A program made the translations under genes and the position numbers. The notes below the pieces were generated by a model. The model did not search any database, was not told the DNA's origin, and worked only from the letters and a program-made list of their open reading frames with translations. This document shows, in pieces, positions 52,774-62,831 of a stretch of 64,000 nucleotides of DNA. This DNA comes from Prochlorococcus sp. AG-347-K22 (GTDB lineage Bacteria > Cyanobacteriota > Cyanobacteriia > PCC-6307 > Cyanobiaceae): positions 93,211-157,210 of the forward strand of contig QCCJ01000001.1 in assembly GCA_003281285.1 (NCBI GenBank), given 5' to 3'. Each line of letters starts with the position of its first letter. Within the stretch, counting starts at the first letter, position 1.

Positions 52774-53952
52774 ATGAAGGCAATGATACTTGCGGCAGGT
52801 AAAGGTACACGTGTTCAGCCTATTACGCATGTTATTCCGAAACCGATGATTCCGATTTTGCAAAAACCTGTTATGGAGTTTCTCTTGGAACTTTTAAGAG
52901 AACATAATTTTAAGGAAATAATGGTAAATGTTTCTCATCTGGCTGAAGAAATTGAAAATTATTTTCGGGATGGGCAAAGATTTGGAGTAGAAATTGCTTA
53001 TAGTTTTGAGGGAAGAATTGAAGATGGAGAATTAATAGGTGATGCTTTGGGATCTGCAGGAGGATTAAAAAAAATTCAGGATTTTCAAAATTTCTTTGAT
53101 GAAACTTTTGTTGTTTTATGTGGTGATGCTTTAGTTGATTTAGATTTAACCCAAGCTGTTAAAAAACACAAGCAGAAAGGAGCTATTGCGAGCTTAATAA
53201 CAAAGAAGGTAATTAAAGATCAAGTATCCAGTTACGGTGTCGTAGTTTCTGATGAAAATGGCCGAATAAAGGCTTTTCAGGAAAAACCAACAGTTGATCA
53301 AGCTTTAAGTGACTCTATAAATACAGGAATTTATCTTTTCGAACCCGAAATTTTTAATTACATACCTTCAGCAGAGAAATTTGATATTGGAGCTGATCTT
53401 TTTCCTAAACTTGTTGAAATGGATTTACCATTTTTTGCATTACCAATGGACTTTGAATGGGTAGATATTGGAAAAGTTCCTGATTATTGGAGTGCTATTA
53501 GAAATGTATTGCAAGGCAAGGTAAGACAAGTGCAAATACCAGGTAAGGAAATAAAACCAGGAGTTTTTACCGGTTTAAATGTAGCGGCTAACTGGGAAAA
53601 GGTTAATATTACCGGGCCGGTTTATATAGGAGGCATGACTAGGATCGAGGATGGAGCAACTATTATTGGACCTTCCATGATTGGACCAAGTTGTTGCATT
53701 TGCGAGGGCGCAACTATAGATAACTCAATAATTTTTGATTATTCAAAAATTGGTAAAGGTGTAAGACTTATGGATAAGTTAGTGTTTGGTAAATATTGTG
53801 TTGGGAAAAATGGAGATCATTTTGATTTGCAAGATGCATCTTTAGATTGGTTAATAGCAGATTCAAGAAGATCTGATTTGACTGAGCCATCGCCTCATCA
53901 GAAAGCTATGGCAGAATTATTAGGTACTGATTTGATTAATATTCCAGACTAA
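52774..53952 (+). CDS. Sugar-phosphate nucleotidyltransferase with C-terminal left-handed beta-helix
   Basis: 392 aa; MKAMILAAGKGTRVQPITHVIPKPMIPILQKPVMEF, GDALVDLDL. Confidence 0.88.
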   Translation: MKAMILAAGKGTRVQPITHVIPKPMIPILQKPVMEFLLELLREHNFKEIMVNVSHLAEEIENYFRDGQRFGVEIAYSFEGRIEDGELIGDALGSAGGLKKIQDFQNFFDETFVVLCGDALVDLDLTQAVKKHKQKGAIASLITKKVIKDQVSSYGVVVSDENGRIKAFQEKPTVDQALSDSINTGIYLFEPEIFNYIPSAEKFDIGADLFPKLVEMDLPFFALPMDFEWVDIGKVPDYWSAIRNVLQGKVRQVQIPGKEIKPGVFTGLNVAANWEKVNITGPVYIGGMTRIEDGATIIGPSMIGPSCCICEGATIDNSIIFDYSKIGKGVRLMDKLVFGKYCVGKNGDHFDLQDASLDWLIADSRRSDLTEPSPHQKAMAELLGTDLINIPD

Positions 53953-54826
53953 GATTAGCTTTTTCAATAATCTCAGGAATTAAATGCTCTGCTTTTACGG
54001 CCATTAGATGAACACCATTTGCGATATTAATAAAATCATGAGCTTGTTCGGATGCAATTTGAATACCTTCTTGTAATGGGTCTTTGGCATCTTTAAGACG
54101 ATTTAAGATATTTTCAGGGATGTTTGCTCCTGGAACGTATTTGTTTATAAAAAGAGCGTTTTTGTAAGACTTTAATAGGAATACACCTGCAATTACTGGA
54201 ATTTCAAGAGGCTTGCTAATTTTTTCACAAAACTCTATCAAATTTTTTTTTTCCATAACCATTTGAGTTTGTATAAATCCAGCTCCAGCCTCTTTTTTCT
54301 TTCTCAATCTATTTTCTAAACTTCTTTTATTTCTGCAATTTGTATCAGCTGCAGCACCTGCAAAAATAAATGTTTTTTTATCGGAAAGTTCTCCTAGAGT
54401 AGGATCAATTCCTTTATTGAAAGCCTGAATTTGCTGAAGCAATCTAACTGACTCAAACTCATGTACGGCCTTGGCATCTTGTTGATCTCCAGCTTTTACT
54501 GAATCACCGGTAATGCATAAGATGTTTTTAATTCCCAAAGCATTTGCCCCCAGAATGTCTGATTGTAAAGCAATTTTATTACGATCTCTGCAAGAAATTT
54601 GCATTACTGGTTCTATCCCATTTTCCAGTAATAGTTTGGACATTGCCAAGCTGCACATTCTCATTACAGCTCTGCTTCCATCGGTAATGTTAACAGCATG
54701 TACCTTATCTTTCAAAAGTTGTGCTATCTTAAGAGATCTTATGGGGCTTCCACCTCTTGGCGGCATTAACTCTGCTGTAATTACCTTAGATCTTTTTTCT
54801 AAAGTCTGCTGAAGTTTTGATTTCAA
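53936..54826 (-). CDS. metF: Methylenetetrahydrofolate reductase family protein
   Basis: 296 aa; ITAELMPPRGGSPIRSLKIAQLL, FIQTQMVMEKKNLIEFCEKI and IPVIAGVFLL. Confidence 0.88.
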   Translation of the reverse strand: MKSKLQQTLEKRSKVITAELMPPRGGSPIRSLKIAQLLKDKVHAVNITDGSRAVMRMCSLAMSKLLLENGIEPVMQISCRDRNKIALQSDILGANALGIKNILCITGDSVKAGDQQDAKAVHEFESVRLLQQIQAFNKGIDPTLGELSDKKTFIFAGAAADTNCRNKRSLENRLRKKKEAGAGFIQTQMVMEKKNLIEFCEKISKPLEIPVIAGVFLLKSYKNALFINKYVPGANIPENILNRLKDAKDPLQEGIQIASEQAHDFINIANGVHLMAVKAEHLIPEIIEKANLSLEY

Positions 54827-54903
54827 TTGCTTTTGTTTCCTAGTTGGTTAACAAGTGTACTGAGATTGCTAAACTTAATTAATATAAAAAAGGAACTGTT
54901 TAA

Positions 54904-55182
54904 ATGCAAATGGTTGATGAAGAAGTAAACAACATTGATATGATGGGTCTCTCAGCAAGGGAGATGGAAATCATTGATCTCGTAGCTGATGGGCTTACAA
55001 ATCAAGAAATTGCGGTAAAACTAACTATTAGTAAAAGAACTGTTGATAATCATGTAAGTAATATGTTTACAAAAACTGGTTCAAAAAACAGAGTAGCACT
55101 TTTGAATTGGGCTATGGACAACGGAAAGATTTGTAGAGATGGTTTTAATTGTTGTACACTCCCAGACTCTGATCAAGATTAG
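54904..55182 (+). CDS. pedR: LuxR-type HTH regulator, PedR-like
   Basis: 92 aa; LSAREMEIIDLVADGLTNQEIAVKLTISKRTVDNHVSNMFTKTGSKNRVALLNWA with Cys-containing C-terminus. Confidence 0.7.
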   Translation: MQMVDEEVNNIDMMGLSAREMEIIDLVADGLTNQEIAVKLTISKRTVDNHVSNMFTKTGSKNRVALLNWAMDNGKICRDGFNCCTLPDSDQD

Positions 55183-55333
55183 TATTACCCTTTACTTGTT
55201 TTGTATTTCTAGCCAAATTCATTAGACAATAATTTGTAGAACCTAATTCAAAGAGTTCAGCATATGCAATACATGCATCCTTGTCTGAATCAACAAATCT
55301 CAATATTCCTTCTTTGTCGTAAAGACCATACAT
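55145..55333 (-). CDS. Small conserved-looking hypothetical protein
   Basis: 62 aa; MYGLYDKEGILRFVDSDKDACIAYAELFELGSTNYCL; overlaps 38 bp convergently with the PedR-like gene. Confidence 0.65.
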   Translation of the reverse strand: MYGLYDKEGILRFVDSDKDACIAYAELFELGSTNYCLMNLARNTKQVKGNTNLDQSLGVYNN

Positions 55334-55432
55334 CTGAAGAAAATAAAAAAATACTTTGCTTAAATATAAAGAAAATATAAAGCAAGAGTGGTTACTCTGA
55401 CTAGTTACTTTTTAAAGTTGTAAATATTCTTC

Positions 55433-55897
55433 TTACCACTCTGAAAAAGGGTTGTTAGCAAGACTGAAATTGGAGTAATGGGTCAGACCTGTAATTTCTT
55501 TTGAAATAAAAGATGGAAGAATTAAATCTTCCTCTTCATTAGAAAGTTCAATTTCTGCAATTTCAAGTGGATAATTATTTCCTTTAAAGCAATCTATAAT
55601 CCAAGATTTTTTTTCAATTTCTAAAAAGTATCTATCTTTTTTAATTGTATTTGCAAGATTTGACATTATTGTTTCAGCATCGCTTCGTGGAATTGAGTAT
55701 TCAAATTCAAAGTTGGTAAAGCCTTTGATATGTTTTTTAAGTGTAATTTTAGAGTTTTTGCCTATAAGCCTTACCCTAATAATCCAACCATCTAAACTTT
55801 TGGATAAATATCCTTGTTCAATATAAAGTTTTTTATTTATGAATTCTTTCCAATTATGATTCTTTATAAGAAATCTTCTTTCTATCTCTAAAGCCAT
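55433..55897 (-). CDS. CYTH domain protein
   Basis: 154 aa; MALEIERRFLIKNHNW and IRVRLIGKNSKITLKKHIKG. Confidence 0.88.
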   Translation of the reverse strand: MALEIERRFLIKNHNWKEFINKKLYIEQGYLSKSLDGWIIRVRLIGKNSKITLKKHIKGFTNFEFEYSIPRSDAETIMSNLANTIKKDRYFLEIEKKSWIIDCFKGNNYPLEIAEIELSNEEEDLILPSFISKEITGLTHYSNFSLANNPFSEW

Positions 55898-56809
55898 TTA
55901 ATTTTTGAAATTTTTTTGAGATAAATCACCTTTCCAATCTAGTTTTTTTATTAGGGTACTATAGTAACTTGTGCTTTTTTTAAACTTTATTATTTTGCAT
56001 GGTGATTGCCCTTTTTTGATCTCACAATAATAATTTTCTTTAATGGTCGTACATTTTGAACCGTCTCCCCATAATTTAATTTCCCCTTTACCTTGTTTTA
56101 CAGGTTTGATGATTACCTTACTTGTATTAGGTATAACTATTGGTCTACTAGCCAAACTCATCGGGCATATAGGGTTAATAATCATTGCATCTATACTTGG
56201 GTGCACTATTGGCCCCCCTGCAGCCATTGAGTAGGCTGTTGAACCAGTAGATGTAGATATGATTAATCCATCACCTTTGTATTCATTAACCTTCTCGTTA
56301 TCTATTTCAATTTCTATTTGGTTGGTTGGAGAAATGTCTTCTTCAACAGATTTAAAATAAAAATCATTTAAAGCATCGTAGCTTTTTATAATCTTTTTCT
56401 CAGAACTTGTCCGATTAATAAAAACATTACAATTTAATCTATTACGAAAGTCAATTTTATATTCTTCGTTTTCAAGGATTTCAATAAAAGATTTGTCAAA
56501 CAAAAAATCTTTTTCTTGTGTAAGGAAGCCCAGATTACCACCAATATTAATGCTCAACAAAGGGATATCATAATCAGCTAAAGCATTTGCACATTTTAGA
56601 AAGGTTCCATCTCCGCCAAGAACTATGCCAATATTTGGTTTTAATTTGAGATTATAAAGATGTTTTGCAATTTCATCTCTATGAAAATCACTTTGAATTC
56701 TTTTTGATTTTATATTTTTAGCTTTGAGGACTTCTTCACAGAATTTAGAAGCCTCTTGAGCTATAGAACTATCTGAACGATATATAATAAGCACTAATGA
56801 AAGTTTCAT
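55898..56809 (-). CDS. nadK: NAD(+) kinase
   Basis: 303 aa; [38 protein letters not shown] and [26 protein letters not shown]. Confidence 0.93.
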   Translation of the reverse strand: MKLSLVLIIYRSDSSIAQEASKFCEEVLKAKNIKSKRIQSDFHRDEIAKHLYNLKLKPNIGIVLGGDGTFLKCANALADYDIPLLSINIGGNLGFLTQEKDFLFDKSFIEILENEEYKIDFRNRLNCNVFINRTSSEKKIIKSYDALNDFYFKSVEEDISPTNQIEIEIDNEKVNEYKGDGLIISTSTGSTAYSMAAGGPIVHPSIDAMIINPICPMSLASRPIVIPNTSKVIIKPVKQGKGEIKLWGDGSKCTTIKENYYCEIKKGQSPCKIIKFKKSTSYYSTLIKKLDWKGDLSQKNFKN

Positions 56810-56818
56810 TTAGTGGTT

Positions 56819-57142
56819 TTACCATTTTAATAAATTAAAACTTTCCATATCTACGGTCACCCTATTCCTATAAAGAGATAATAAGATAGCTAATCCAACT
56901 GCTGCTTCTGCTGCAGCAACAGTGATCACAAAAATTGTAAAAACTTGTCCTTGAATTAAATTATTATCCACATAGGAAGAAAAAGCCATTAAGTTTATAT
57001 TTACTGCATTGAGCATTAACTCAATGCTCATTAGAACTCTTACTGCATTTCTGCTATTTAATAATCCCCAAATCCCAATACAGAATAGTGCCGAAGATAC
57101 TATTAAAAATGCTTGAATAGGAATTGATTCTAAATTCATCAT
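56819..57142 (-). CDS. ndhE: NAD(P)H-quinone oxidoreductase subunit 4L
   Basis: 107 aa; LLNSRNAVRVLMSIELMLNAVNINLMAFSSYVD. Confidence 0.92.
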   Translation of the reverse strand: MMNLESIPIQAFLIVSSALFCIGIWGLLNSRNAVRVLMSIELMLNAVNINLMAFSSYVDNNLIQGQVFTIFVITVAAAEAAVGLAILLSLYRNRVTVDMESFNLLKW

Positions 57143-57157
57143 AAGAAAAGTGAAACG

Positions 57158-57757
57158 TTAATTTTTATTTGTAAGTAATGGTTCTGATGATTTTTCAATT
57201 AACTCTTGATCAACAGGTAATCCAGTGGAAATATCCTTGCTCATTACATCTCTTCTAGCTAAAACAATAGCTCCAATCATTGCCATTAAAAGTAAAACTG
57301 ATGCTACTTCAAATGGGAGTAGATAATCACTAAATAGATGTTCACCAATTCTGATAGTTGATTCTTCTCCTATAGAGTTTTGAGGACTTGAAAGGCTCCA
57401 TGCGTTAGTCAAGTCAACTCTTATTAAAAGGCTTAGAAGGGTTAAACATATTGATGTTGATATGATTCTTCTCGATTTAATATCACTAATGGGCTTTAAA
57501 TCTTCTTTTTTATTGACTAGCATTATTGCAAAGATTATTAATACATTAACTGCTCCTACATAAACTAAAACTTGTGCTGCAGCTACAAAACTTGCATTCA
57601 AAAGAAGATACAATCCCGCAACACTCATGAAAACTCCTCCTAGAAGAAAGGCTGAATAAACAATACTTTCTAGCAATACAACACCTACTGCTCCAATAAG
57701 GATAACTAAAGATAAAACTGAAAAACAAATAATTTGAGTTGTTATTGCAATGGACAT
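57158..57757 (-). CDS. ndhG: NAD(P)H-quinone oxidoreductase subunit 6
   Basis: 199 aa; LYLLLNASFVAAAQVLVYVGAVNVLIIFAIMLVNKKED. Confidence 0.92.
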   Translation of the reverse strand: MSIAITTQIICFSVLSLVILIGAVGVVLLESIVYSAFLLGGVFMSVAGLYLLLNASFVAAAQVLVYVGAVNVLIIFAIMLVNKKEDLKPISDIKSRRIISTSICLTLLSLLIRVDLTNAWSLSSPQNSIGEESTIRIGEHLFSDYLLPFEVASVLLLMAMIGAIVLARRDVMSKDISTGLPVDQELIEKSSEPLLTNKN

Positions 57758-57770
57758 AAATTAATGGAAA

Positions 57771-58397
57771 TTAATTGTTTGGATTAGAAACTATATCTTT
57801 ATTTTCATTGGATTCGGGTCTCATCCAATCATAGACTTCTTCAGGTAATTTACCAACTCTAGTATCTGAAGCTGGAATTTCATGAGGGTCCATGACACCT
57901 TTAGGAAGATAGGCAAGTTCTCTTAAAGGTTTAACTGAAGGATCTGTTGTAACATTTGTGGGTAGTCTACCAAGTGCAATATTATCAAAATTTAGATTGT
58001 GTCTGTCAAAAGTAGCTAATTCATATTCTTCGGTCATTGATAAACAATTAGTTGGACAATATTCAACACAATTTCCGCAAAATATACAAACTCCAAAGTC
58101 AATAGAATAATTTCTAAGTTCCTTTTTTTTGGTTTCTTTATTCATTACCCAATCAACTACTGGTAAATTGATGGGACATACTCTCACGCAAACTTCACAA
58201 GCAATACATTTGTCGAATTCATAATGTATCCTTCCTCTATATCTTTCAGAAGGTATTAATTTTTCATATGGATATTGAACAGTAACAGGTCTTCTTCGAA
58301 GATGATCAAAAGTTACTGATAAGCCATTATATAAATATTTCCCTGCATTATATGCTTCTTTGATATAGCTATTTATTTGATGAAGGAAATTTTTCAT
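57771..58397 (-). CDS. ndhI: NAD(P)H-quinone oxidoreductase subunit I
   Basis: 208 aa; two 4Fe-4S motifs [12 protein letters not shown] and [12 protein letters not shown]. Confidence 0.93.
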   Translation of the reverse strand: MKNFLHQINSYIKEAYNAGKYLYNGLSVTFDHLRRRPVTVQYPYEKLIPSERYRGRIHYEFDKCIACEVCVRVCPINLPVVDWVMNKETKKKELRNYSIDFGVCIFCGNCVEYCPTNCLSMTEEYELATFDRHNLNFDNIALGRLPTNVTTDPSVKPLRELAYLPKGVMDPHEIPASDTRVGKLPEEVYDWMRPESNENKDIVSNPNN

Positions 58398-58464
58398 TTT
58401 GAAGAATTTACTTAGTAGTTTTATTTTAGTGGATTAATTTTAAATTTAAGTATTTTTACTTAAG

Positions 58465-59583
58465 TTAACCACCAAAGAATTGAGGAAATGCAAGTTTTAA
58501 TCCTGCAGTTATCAAAAGATTAGCAAGAGAAATTGGAAGAAGAAACTTCCATCCTAGATCTAATAGTTGATCTATCCTTACTCTAGGAGTTGTCCAACGC
58601 AATAATATTGCAATGAAAACCAAAAGATATGCTTTCAATACAGTCATAACAATTCCTATTGATGCGGTGAAAACTTGTATGAAGGGTGCATTTATTGGCA
58701 AATTTAGAAACTTAGCTATTAATTCAACTGGGATAGGAAAACCCCATCCCCCTAAGTAAAGTATTGATACCAATAAAGCTGAAAGGATTAAATTAATGTA
58801 ACTACCAAGATAGAACAATGCGAATTTCATCCCTGCATATTCAGTTTGATATCCTGCAACTAATTCTTCTTCAGCTTCGGGTAAGTCAAATGGAAGTCTC
58901 TCACATTCTGCAAGAGCACAAATCCAAAAGACTATAAAACCAACTGGTTGTCTCCATATATTCCAACTTAGGATTCCAGCACCACTTTGTTGGTTGACAA
59001 TGTCAACAGTACTTAGAGAATTAGTCATTAGTACGATAGCCAGTACAGATAAAGCTAAAGGAATTTCATAACTTATTGATTGAGCCGCTGCTCTTAAACC
59101 TCCTAATAAAGAGTACTTATTATTTGATGCGTATCCGCTCATAAGAAGGCCAATTGGTTGAATACTGCTTAAAGCGATCCAAAGGAAAATTCCAATACCA
59201 ACGTTACTTATTAAAAGGTTTTGTCCAAAAGGAACAATTAGCCAGGACAGAATCACTGGGACAAGAACTAATATAGGTCCTGCAGTGAAGAGAATTCCAT
59301 CCGCTTTGGCAGGAATAATATCTTCTTTGACAAGTAACTTAAGACCATCTGCAATTGGTTGGAGGACTCCAAGAGCTCCAGCATATTCGGGACCTATTCT
59401 TTGTTGAGCAGCAGCAGATATTTTTCTTTCAAGCCAAACTGTTACTAAAACGCCAACAACTGCCGCTACCAAAACTAAAAGCATAGGTAAAGGGAGCCAG
59501 ATTATATGAGCTATTTCACTGGAAAGGCCAAAACCTTTTAAGAATTCATTAAAACTATATTCGAGATCTAATCCGTATTCCAA
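58465..59583 (-). CDS. ndhA: NAD(P)H-quinone oxidoreductase subunit 1
   Basis: 372 aa; [41 protein letters not shown] and [27 protein letters not shown]. Confidence 0.93.
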   Translation of the reverse strand: MEYGLDLEYSFNEFLKGFGLSSEIAHIIWLPLPMLLVLVAAVVGVLVTVWLERKISAAAQQRIGPEYAGALGVLQPIADGLKLLVKEDIIPAKADGILFTAGPILVLVPVILSWLIVPFGQNLLISNVGIGIFLWIALSSIQPIGLLMSGYASNNKYSLLGGLRAAAQSISYEIPLALSVLAIVLMTNSLSTVDIVNQQSGAGILSWNIWRQPVGFIVFWICALAECERLPFDLPEAEEELVAGYQTEYAGMKFALFYLGSYINLILSALLVSILYLGGWGFPIPVELIAKFLNLPINAPFIQVFTASIGIVMTVLKAYLLVFIAILLRWTTPRVRIDQLLDLGWKFLLPISLANLLITAGLKLAFPQFFGG

Positions 59584-59658
59584 AATTTTTATGTTATTTA
59601 CTTAATAGATTAACTCTTCATAAACAATATGTGTGTTTTTTATGAAAAGCTGCAAATA

Positions 59659-60804
59659 TTATTCTCTATTTTCTAAGCCGATCCAATCTCTTGGTGCTGA
59701 GCCTGTATAGATTTGTGATGGTCTGAAAATTCTATTTGCTCCAAGTTGCTCTCTCCAATGAGCTAACCAACCAGCCACTCTAGATATTGCGAAAATTGGA
59801 GTAAATAAATCACGAGGAATACCAAGTTTTCTATAAACAAGACCAGAATAAAAATCCACGTTAGGGAATATACCCTTAGGTCCAAGTCTTGGTATTGCCT
59901 CTGCCTCAAGTGATTTAGCAACTTCATACATTTCATCTGCTCCAAATCTAATAAAAAGTTCTTCTGCCAGTTTTTGAAGAATTATTGCTCTTGGATCTTT
60001 GACTTTATATTCTCTGTGGCCGAAGCCCATTATTTTACTTTTATTTTTTATTGCATTATCTAAAAAAGACCCAGCATTTTTTGGGTTTTTAATCTCTTCT
60101 AACATTGCAATCACATCCTCATTTGCTCCTCCATGCAGTGGGCCCGCCAGGGTTCCTACTGCAGAAGCGATGACAGCATATGGATCTGTAAGAGTACTTG
60201 CAGTTACTCTAGCGCTAAATGTACTTGCGTTTAAGCTATGTTCGGCATGTAGAATTAAACATCTATCAAAAACTTTTGCAGCTATAGGATCTTGTTCTTT
60301 TTCAGTCAGCATGTAAAGAAAATTTGATGAGTAAGTTAAATCATCTCTAGGTTGAATTGGGTCTTGTCCTTTTCTAATAAGTTGAAATGCAGCAATCATT
60401 GTGGGTATTTTTGCTATTAGTCTTATGACTGCGTTGTAGATGTAATTAGGATCATCTATTGCCCTACGCGAATAGAAGAGTCCCAAAGAAGCCGCACTAG
60501 ACTGAAGAGCATCCATAGGATGACCTGTCGCAGGGAAACATTTCATCATATCTCTGACTCTAAAACTTAACCTTCGATGCATCTGAACTTCTTGTTCAAA
60601 ATCTCTAAGTTGAATAGCCGTGGGTAATTCACCCCAAATCAATAGGTAAGCAGTTTCTAAAAAACTGCTTTTTTTGGATAGTTCCTCAATTGAGTAACCC
60701 CTGTACAATAATTTACCTTTGCTGCCATCAATATCACAGATAGATGAATTAGTAACTGGAACACCTTCTAATCCTGGTTTTAAAATTAGTTTTTTACTAT
60801 CCAA
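59659..60804 (-). CDS. gltA: Citrate synthase
   Basis: 381 aa; LLYRGYSIEELS, GPLHGGANEDVIAML and GFGHREYKVKDPRA. Confidence 0.92.
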   Translation of the reverse strand: MDSKKLILKPGLEGVPVTNSSICDIDGSKGKLLYRGYSIEELSKKSSFLETAYLLIWGELPTAIQLRDFEQEVQMHRRLSFRVRDMMKCFPATGHPMDALQSSAASLGLFYSRRAIDDPNYIYNAVIRLIAKIPTMIAAFQLIRKGQDPIQPRDDLTYSSNFLYMLTEKEQDPIAAKVFDRCLILHAEHSLNASTFSARVTASTLTDPYAVIASAVGTLAGPLHGGANEDVIAMLEEIKNPKNAGSFLDNAIKNKSKIMGFGHREYKVKDPRAIILQKLAEELFIRFGADEMYEVAKSLEAEAIPRLGPKGIFPNVDFYSGLVYRKLGIPRDLFTPIFAISRVAGWLAHWREQLGANRIFRPSQIYTGSAPRDWIGLENRE

Positions 60805-60930
60805 TTGCTTAATTAAATATCGAATACTTATAGATTAAAGATAGTCAAATAATTTTTAATTAACCATAAGATATGAACTTCACAAAAAATTAAAATGATT
60901 CTGTTTGAAGCTTGTTTGAATAAATTTAAT

Positions 60931-62397
60931 TTAAAGAATTTTTAATATTTTTTCTGTATAAAGAATTGGATATTTTTCAGGAATATTTTGTCTTATGATT
61001 TCTAGCGATTCTTCGTTTGATATCTTTAGAATATTTTTAATTAGAAAATTAAGGTCCTGCAAATTAGAAAAATATTCAATTTTATTAGAATTACCATTTT
61101 TGATATCAACTTTTGAATAAAGAAAAGTAGATTTATCTTTATTACTTTTTAGGTTTAAAAATTTTTTTGATATTTTCTCTAGCTTTTTACCATCAATTAA
61201 ATGATTACTTATAATTTGTAAACCTGGTGATTCTATTGAATAGATATTTTCATAAGTTAAATGTTTTATAACATCGTCTTTTTCTTCAAGAATATCTTTT
61301 GAATATATCGAATAAATATCTTCATTTTGTTTCAAAGTATATTTGTTGAAATCTTTTAGCTTTTTCAAAACACTTAAATCAAATTGATCTTCATTATTTT
61401 TTTCAAATGTAATAAGCCAATCTTTATTTGAATTGATAATTAAAATGTTTTGATTATCATTTTGATTAAACTCTTCAAAAAAATTTAGTTCAAAATCATT
61501 TATTAAAGGTTTTAGATATTTTTCAAAATTTTTTGTATCACTAAAAATTGAAATTTCAGGATTATCTTCATTAGTATTCTCTTTATTTATTAACTCATCG
61601 TAAGTAAGAATATCAATATTTTTTTTATTATTTAGTAAATATGATTTTAAAATTAAATGTTTATTTTTAAAGTCAAATGTTGTAGCTATAATATCCTCTT
61701 TATTCTCAGTAAAAATTTCCTTATCAAAAAATATACTTTCCCAAAATTTATTTGTGAATAATATATTTTTTTCGTTTTTTAGGCTAAAAAGCTCTTTTTC
61801 ATATTTAAATTTTTTTTCTTTAAAATCATTGCTTGAGTTAATACTATTTTTGATTAATTTTTTATCTGATGAAGCAATTATATAATTATCCTCGGTTTGG
61901 TACATAAAGTTAAGGAAATTTATTTTGTTTTCTCTTTTAATTGAAATTATCTCATCAATCTGATCAATTTTATTAGGTAAATTTAATAAATCTTCTATTG
62001 TTTTTTCTGGCTTAATTTTAAAAACAATCAAAATATCATCCTTAAGCTTATTATTATTTTCAAAAGTTGAAATTATTAGTTCATTATTATAGATATCTTC
62101 TAATTTATTTTTGCCTAGATCTATACCTAAGTAATCTAATATAGAATCTTTTATTAAAATAAAGTTATCTAAATTTTCTGGATTTTTATCTTTTTCATTA
62201 TTATTGACAATATTAAAACTATTTAAATTTGAAATAAATAATAATTTGTTGTTTTCAGGTATATATTTTAAGATATTTAGTTGCTCAATATTTGTATTTT
62301 GCTCCTCATTTTTATTATTAGAAACTTTTTTAAAACCAAAAAAAAGTAATAAAGATAATAATAGTATTATTGCTATTACCCTCAGTTTCATTATCAA
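60931..62397 (-). CDS. Hypothetical protein with N-terminal TM anchor (DUF3352-like at best)
   Basis: 488 aa Asn/Lys/Asp/Glu/Ile-rich ORF with an N-terminal hydrophobic segment. Confidence 0.65.
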   Translation of the reverse strand: MIMKLRVIAIILLLSLLLFFGFKKVSNNKNEEQNTNIEQLNILKYIPENNKLLFISNLNSFNIVNNNEKDKNPENLDNFILIKDSILDYLGIDLGKNKLEDIYNNELIISTFENNNKLKDDILIVFKIKPEKTIEDLLNLPNKIDQIDEIISIKRENKINFLNFMYQTEDNYIIASSDKKLIKNSINSSNDFKEKKFKYEKELFSLKNEKNILFTNKFWESIFFDKEIFTENKEDIIATTFDFKNKHLILKSYLLNNKKNIDILTYDELINKENTNEDNPEISIFSDTKNFEKYLKPLINDFELNFFEEFNQNDNQNILIINSNKDWLITFEKNNEDQFDLSVLKKLKDFNKYTLKQNEDIYSIYSKDILEEKDDVIKHLTYENIYSIESPGLQIISNHLIDGKKLEKISKKFLNLKSNKDKSTFLYSKVDIKNGNSNKIEYFSNLQDLNFLIKNILKISNEESLEIIRQNIPEKYPILYTEKILKIL

Positions 62398-62480
62398 TGT
62401 TTATTTTTATTTTTAACAATAAACTTCTTACTGCAACTTAATTTATTAAATTGTAAATAACACATGATTTATCTTATTAA

Positions 62481-62831
62481 TTGGGAAGTTATCCAAAATC
62501 TATAAATGCTTCTAGTCTCAATGATTGGTTTAATTCTGAGAAAGAAGATCCAGTCCTGATTGATGTAAGAGAACAGTCAGAGCTTGAACTAGCTCGTTTC
62601 TCAAAAGAATTTTTACATATACCAATTAGTAAAGTCACATCTGAATACGTTAAAGAAATATTTGCTGGTTTATTAGACAGAGAAATTGTAGTTACCTGTC
62701 ATGCGGGAATAAGAAGTTATAATTTTTCGCAATGGTGTTTAGATAATAATATTGTGAGCGAAATATGGAATTTGGAGGAGGGTATTGATGGATGGAGTAG
62801 ATACATTGACCCATCAATTCCAAGGTATTGA
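62481..62831 (+). CDS. Rhodanese-like domain protein (TTG start)
   Basis: 116 aa; VLIDVREQSELELARF and VVTCHAGIRSYNFSQWCLD. Confidence 0.88.
   Translation: MGSYPKSINASSLNDWFNSEKEDPVLIDVREQSELELARFSKEFLHIPISKVTSEYVKEIFAGLLDREIVVTCHAGIRSYNFSQWCLDNNIVSEIWNLEEGIDGWSRYIDPSIPRY

Noticed and set aside
55383-55442. AGAGTGGT/ACCACTCT inverted repeat near the CYTH gene 3' end
   Set aside because: Could be a terminator, but the loop is long and no clean T-run follows; insufficient support.
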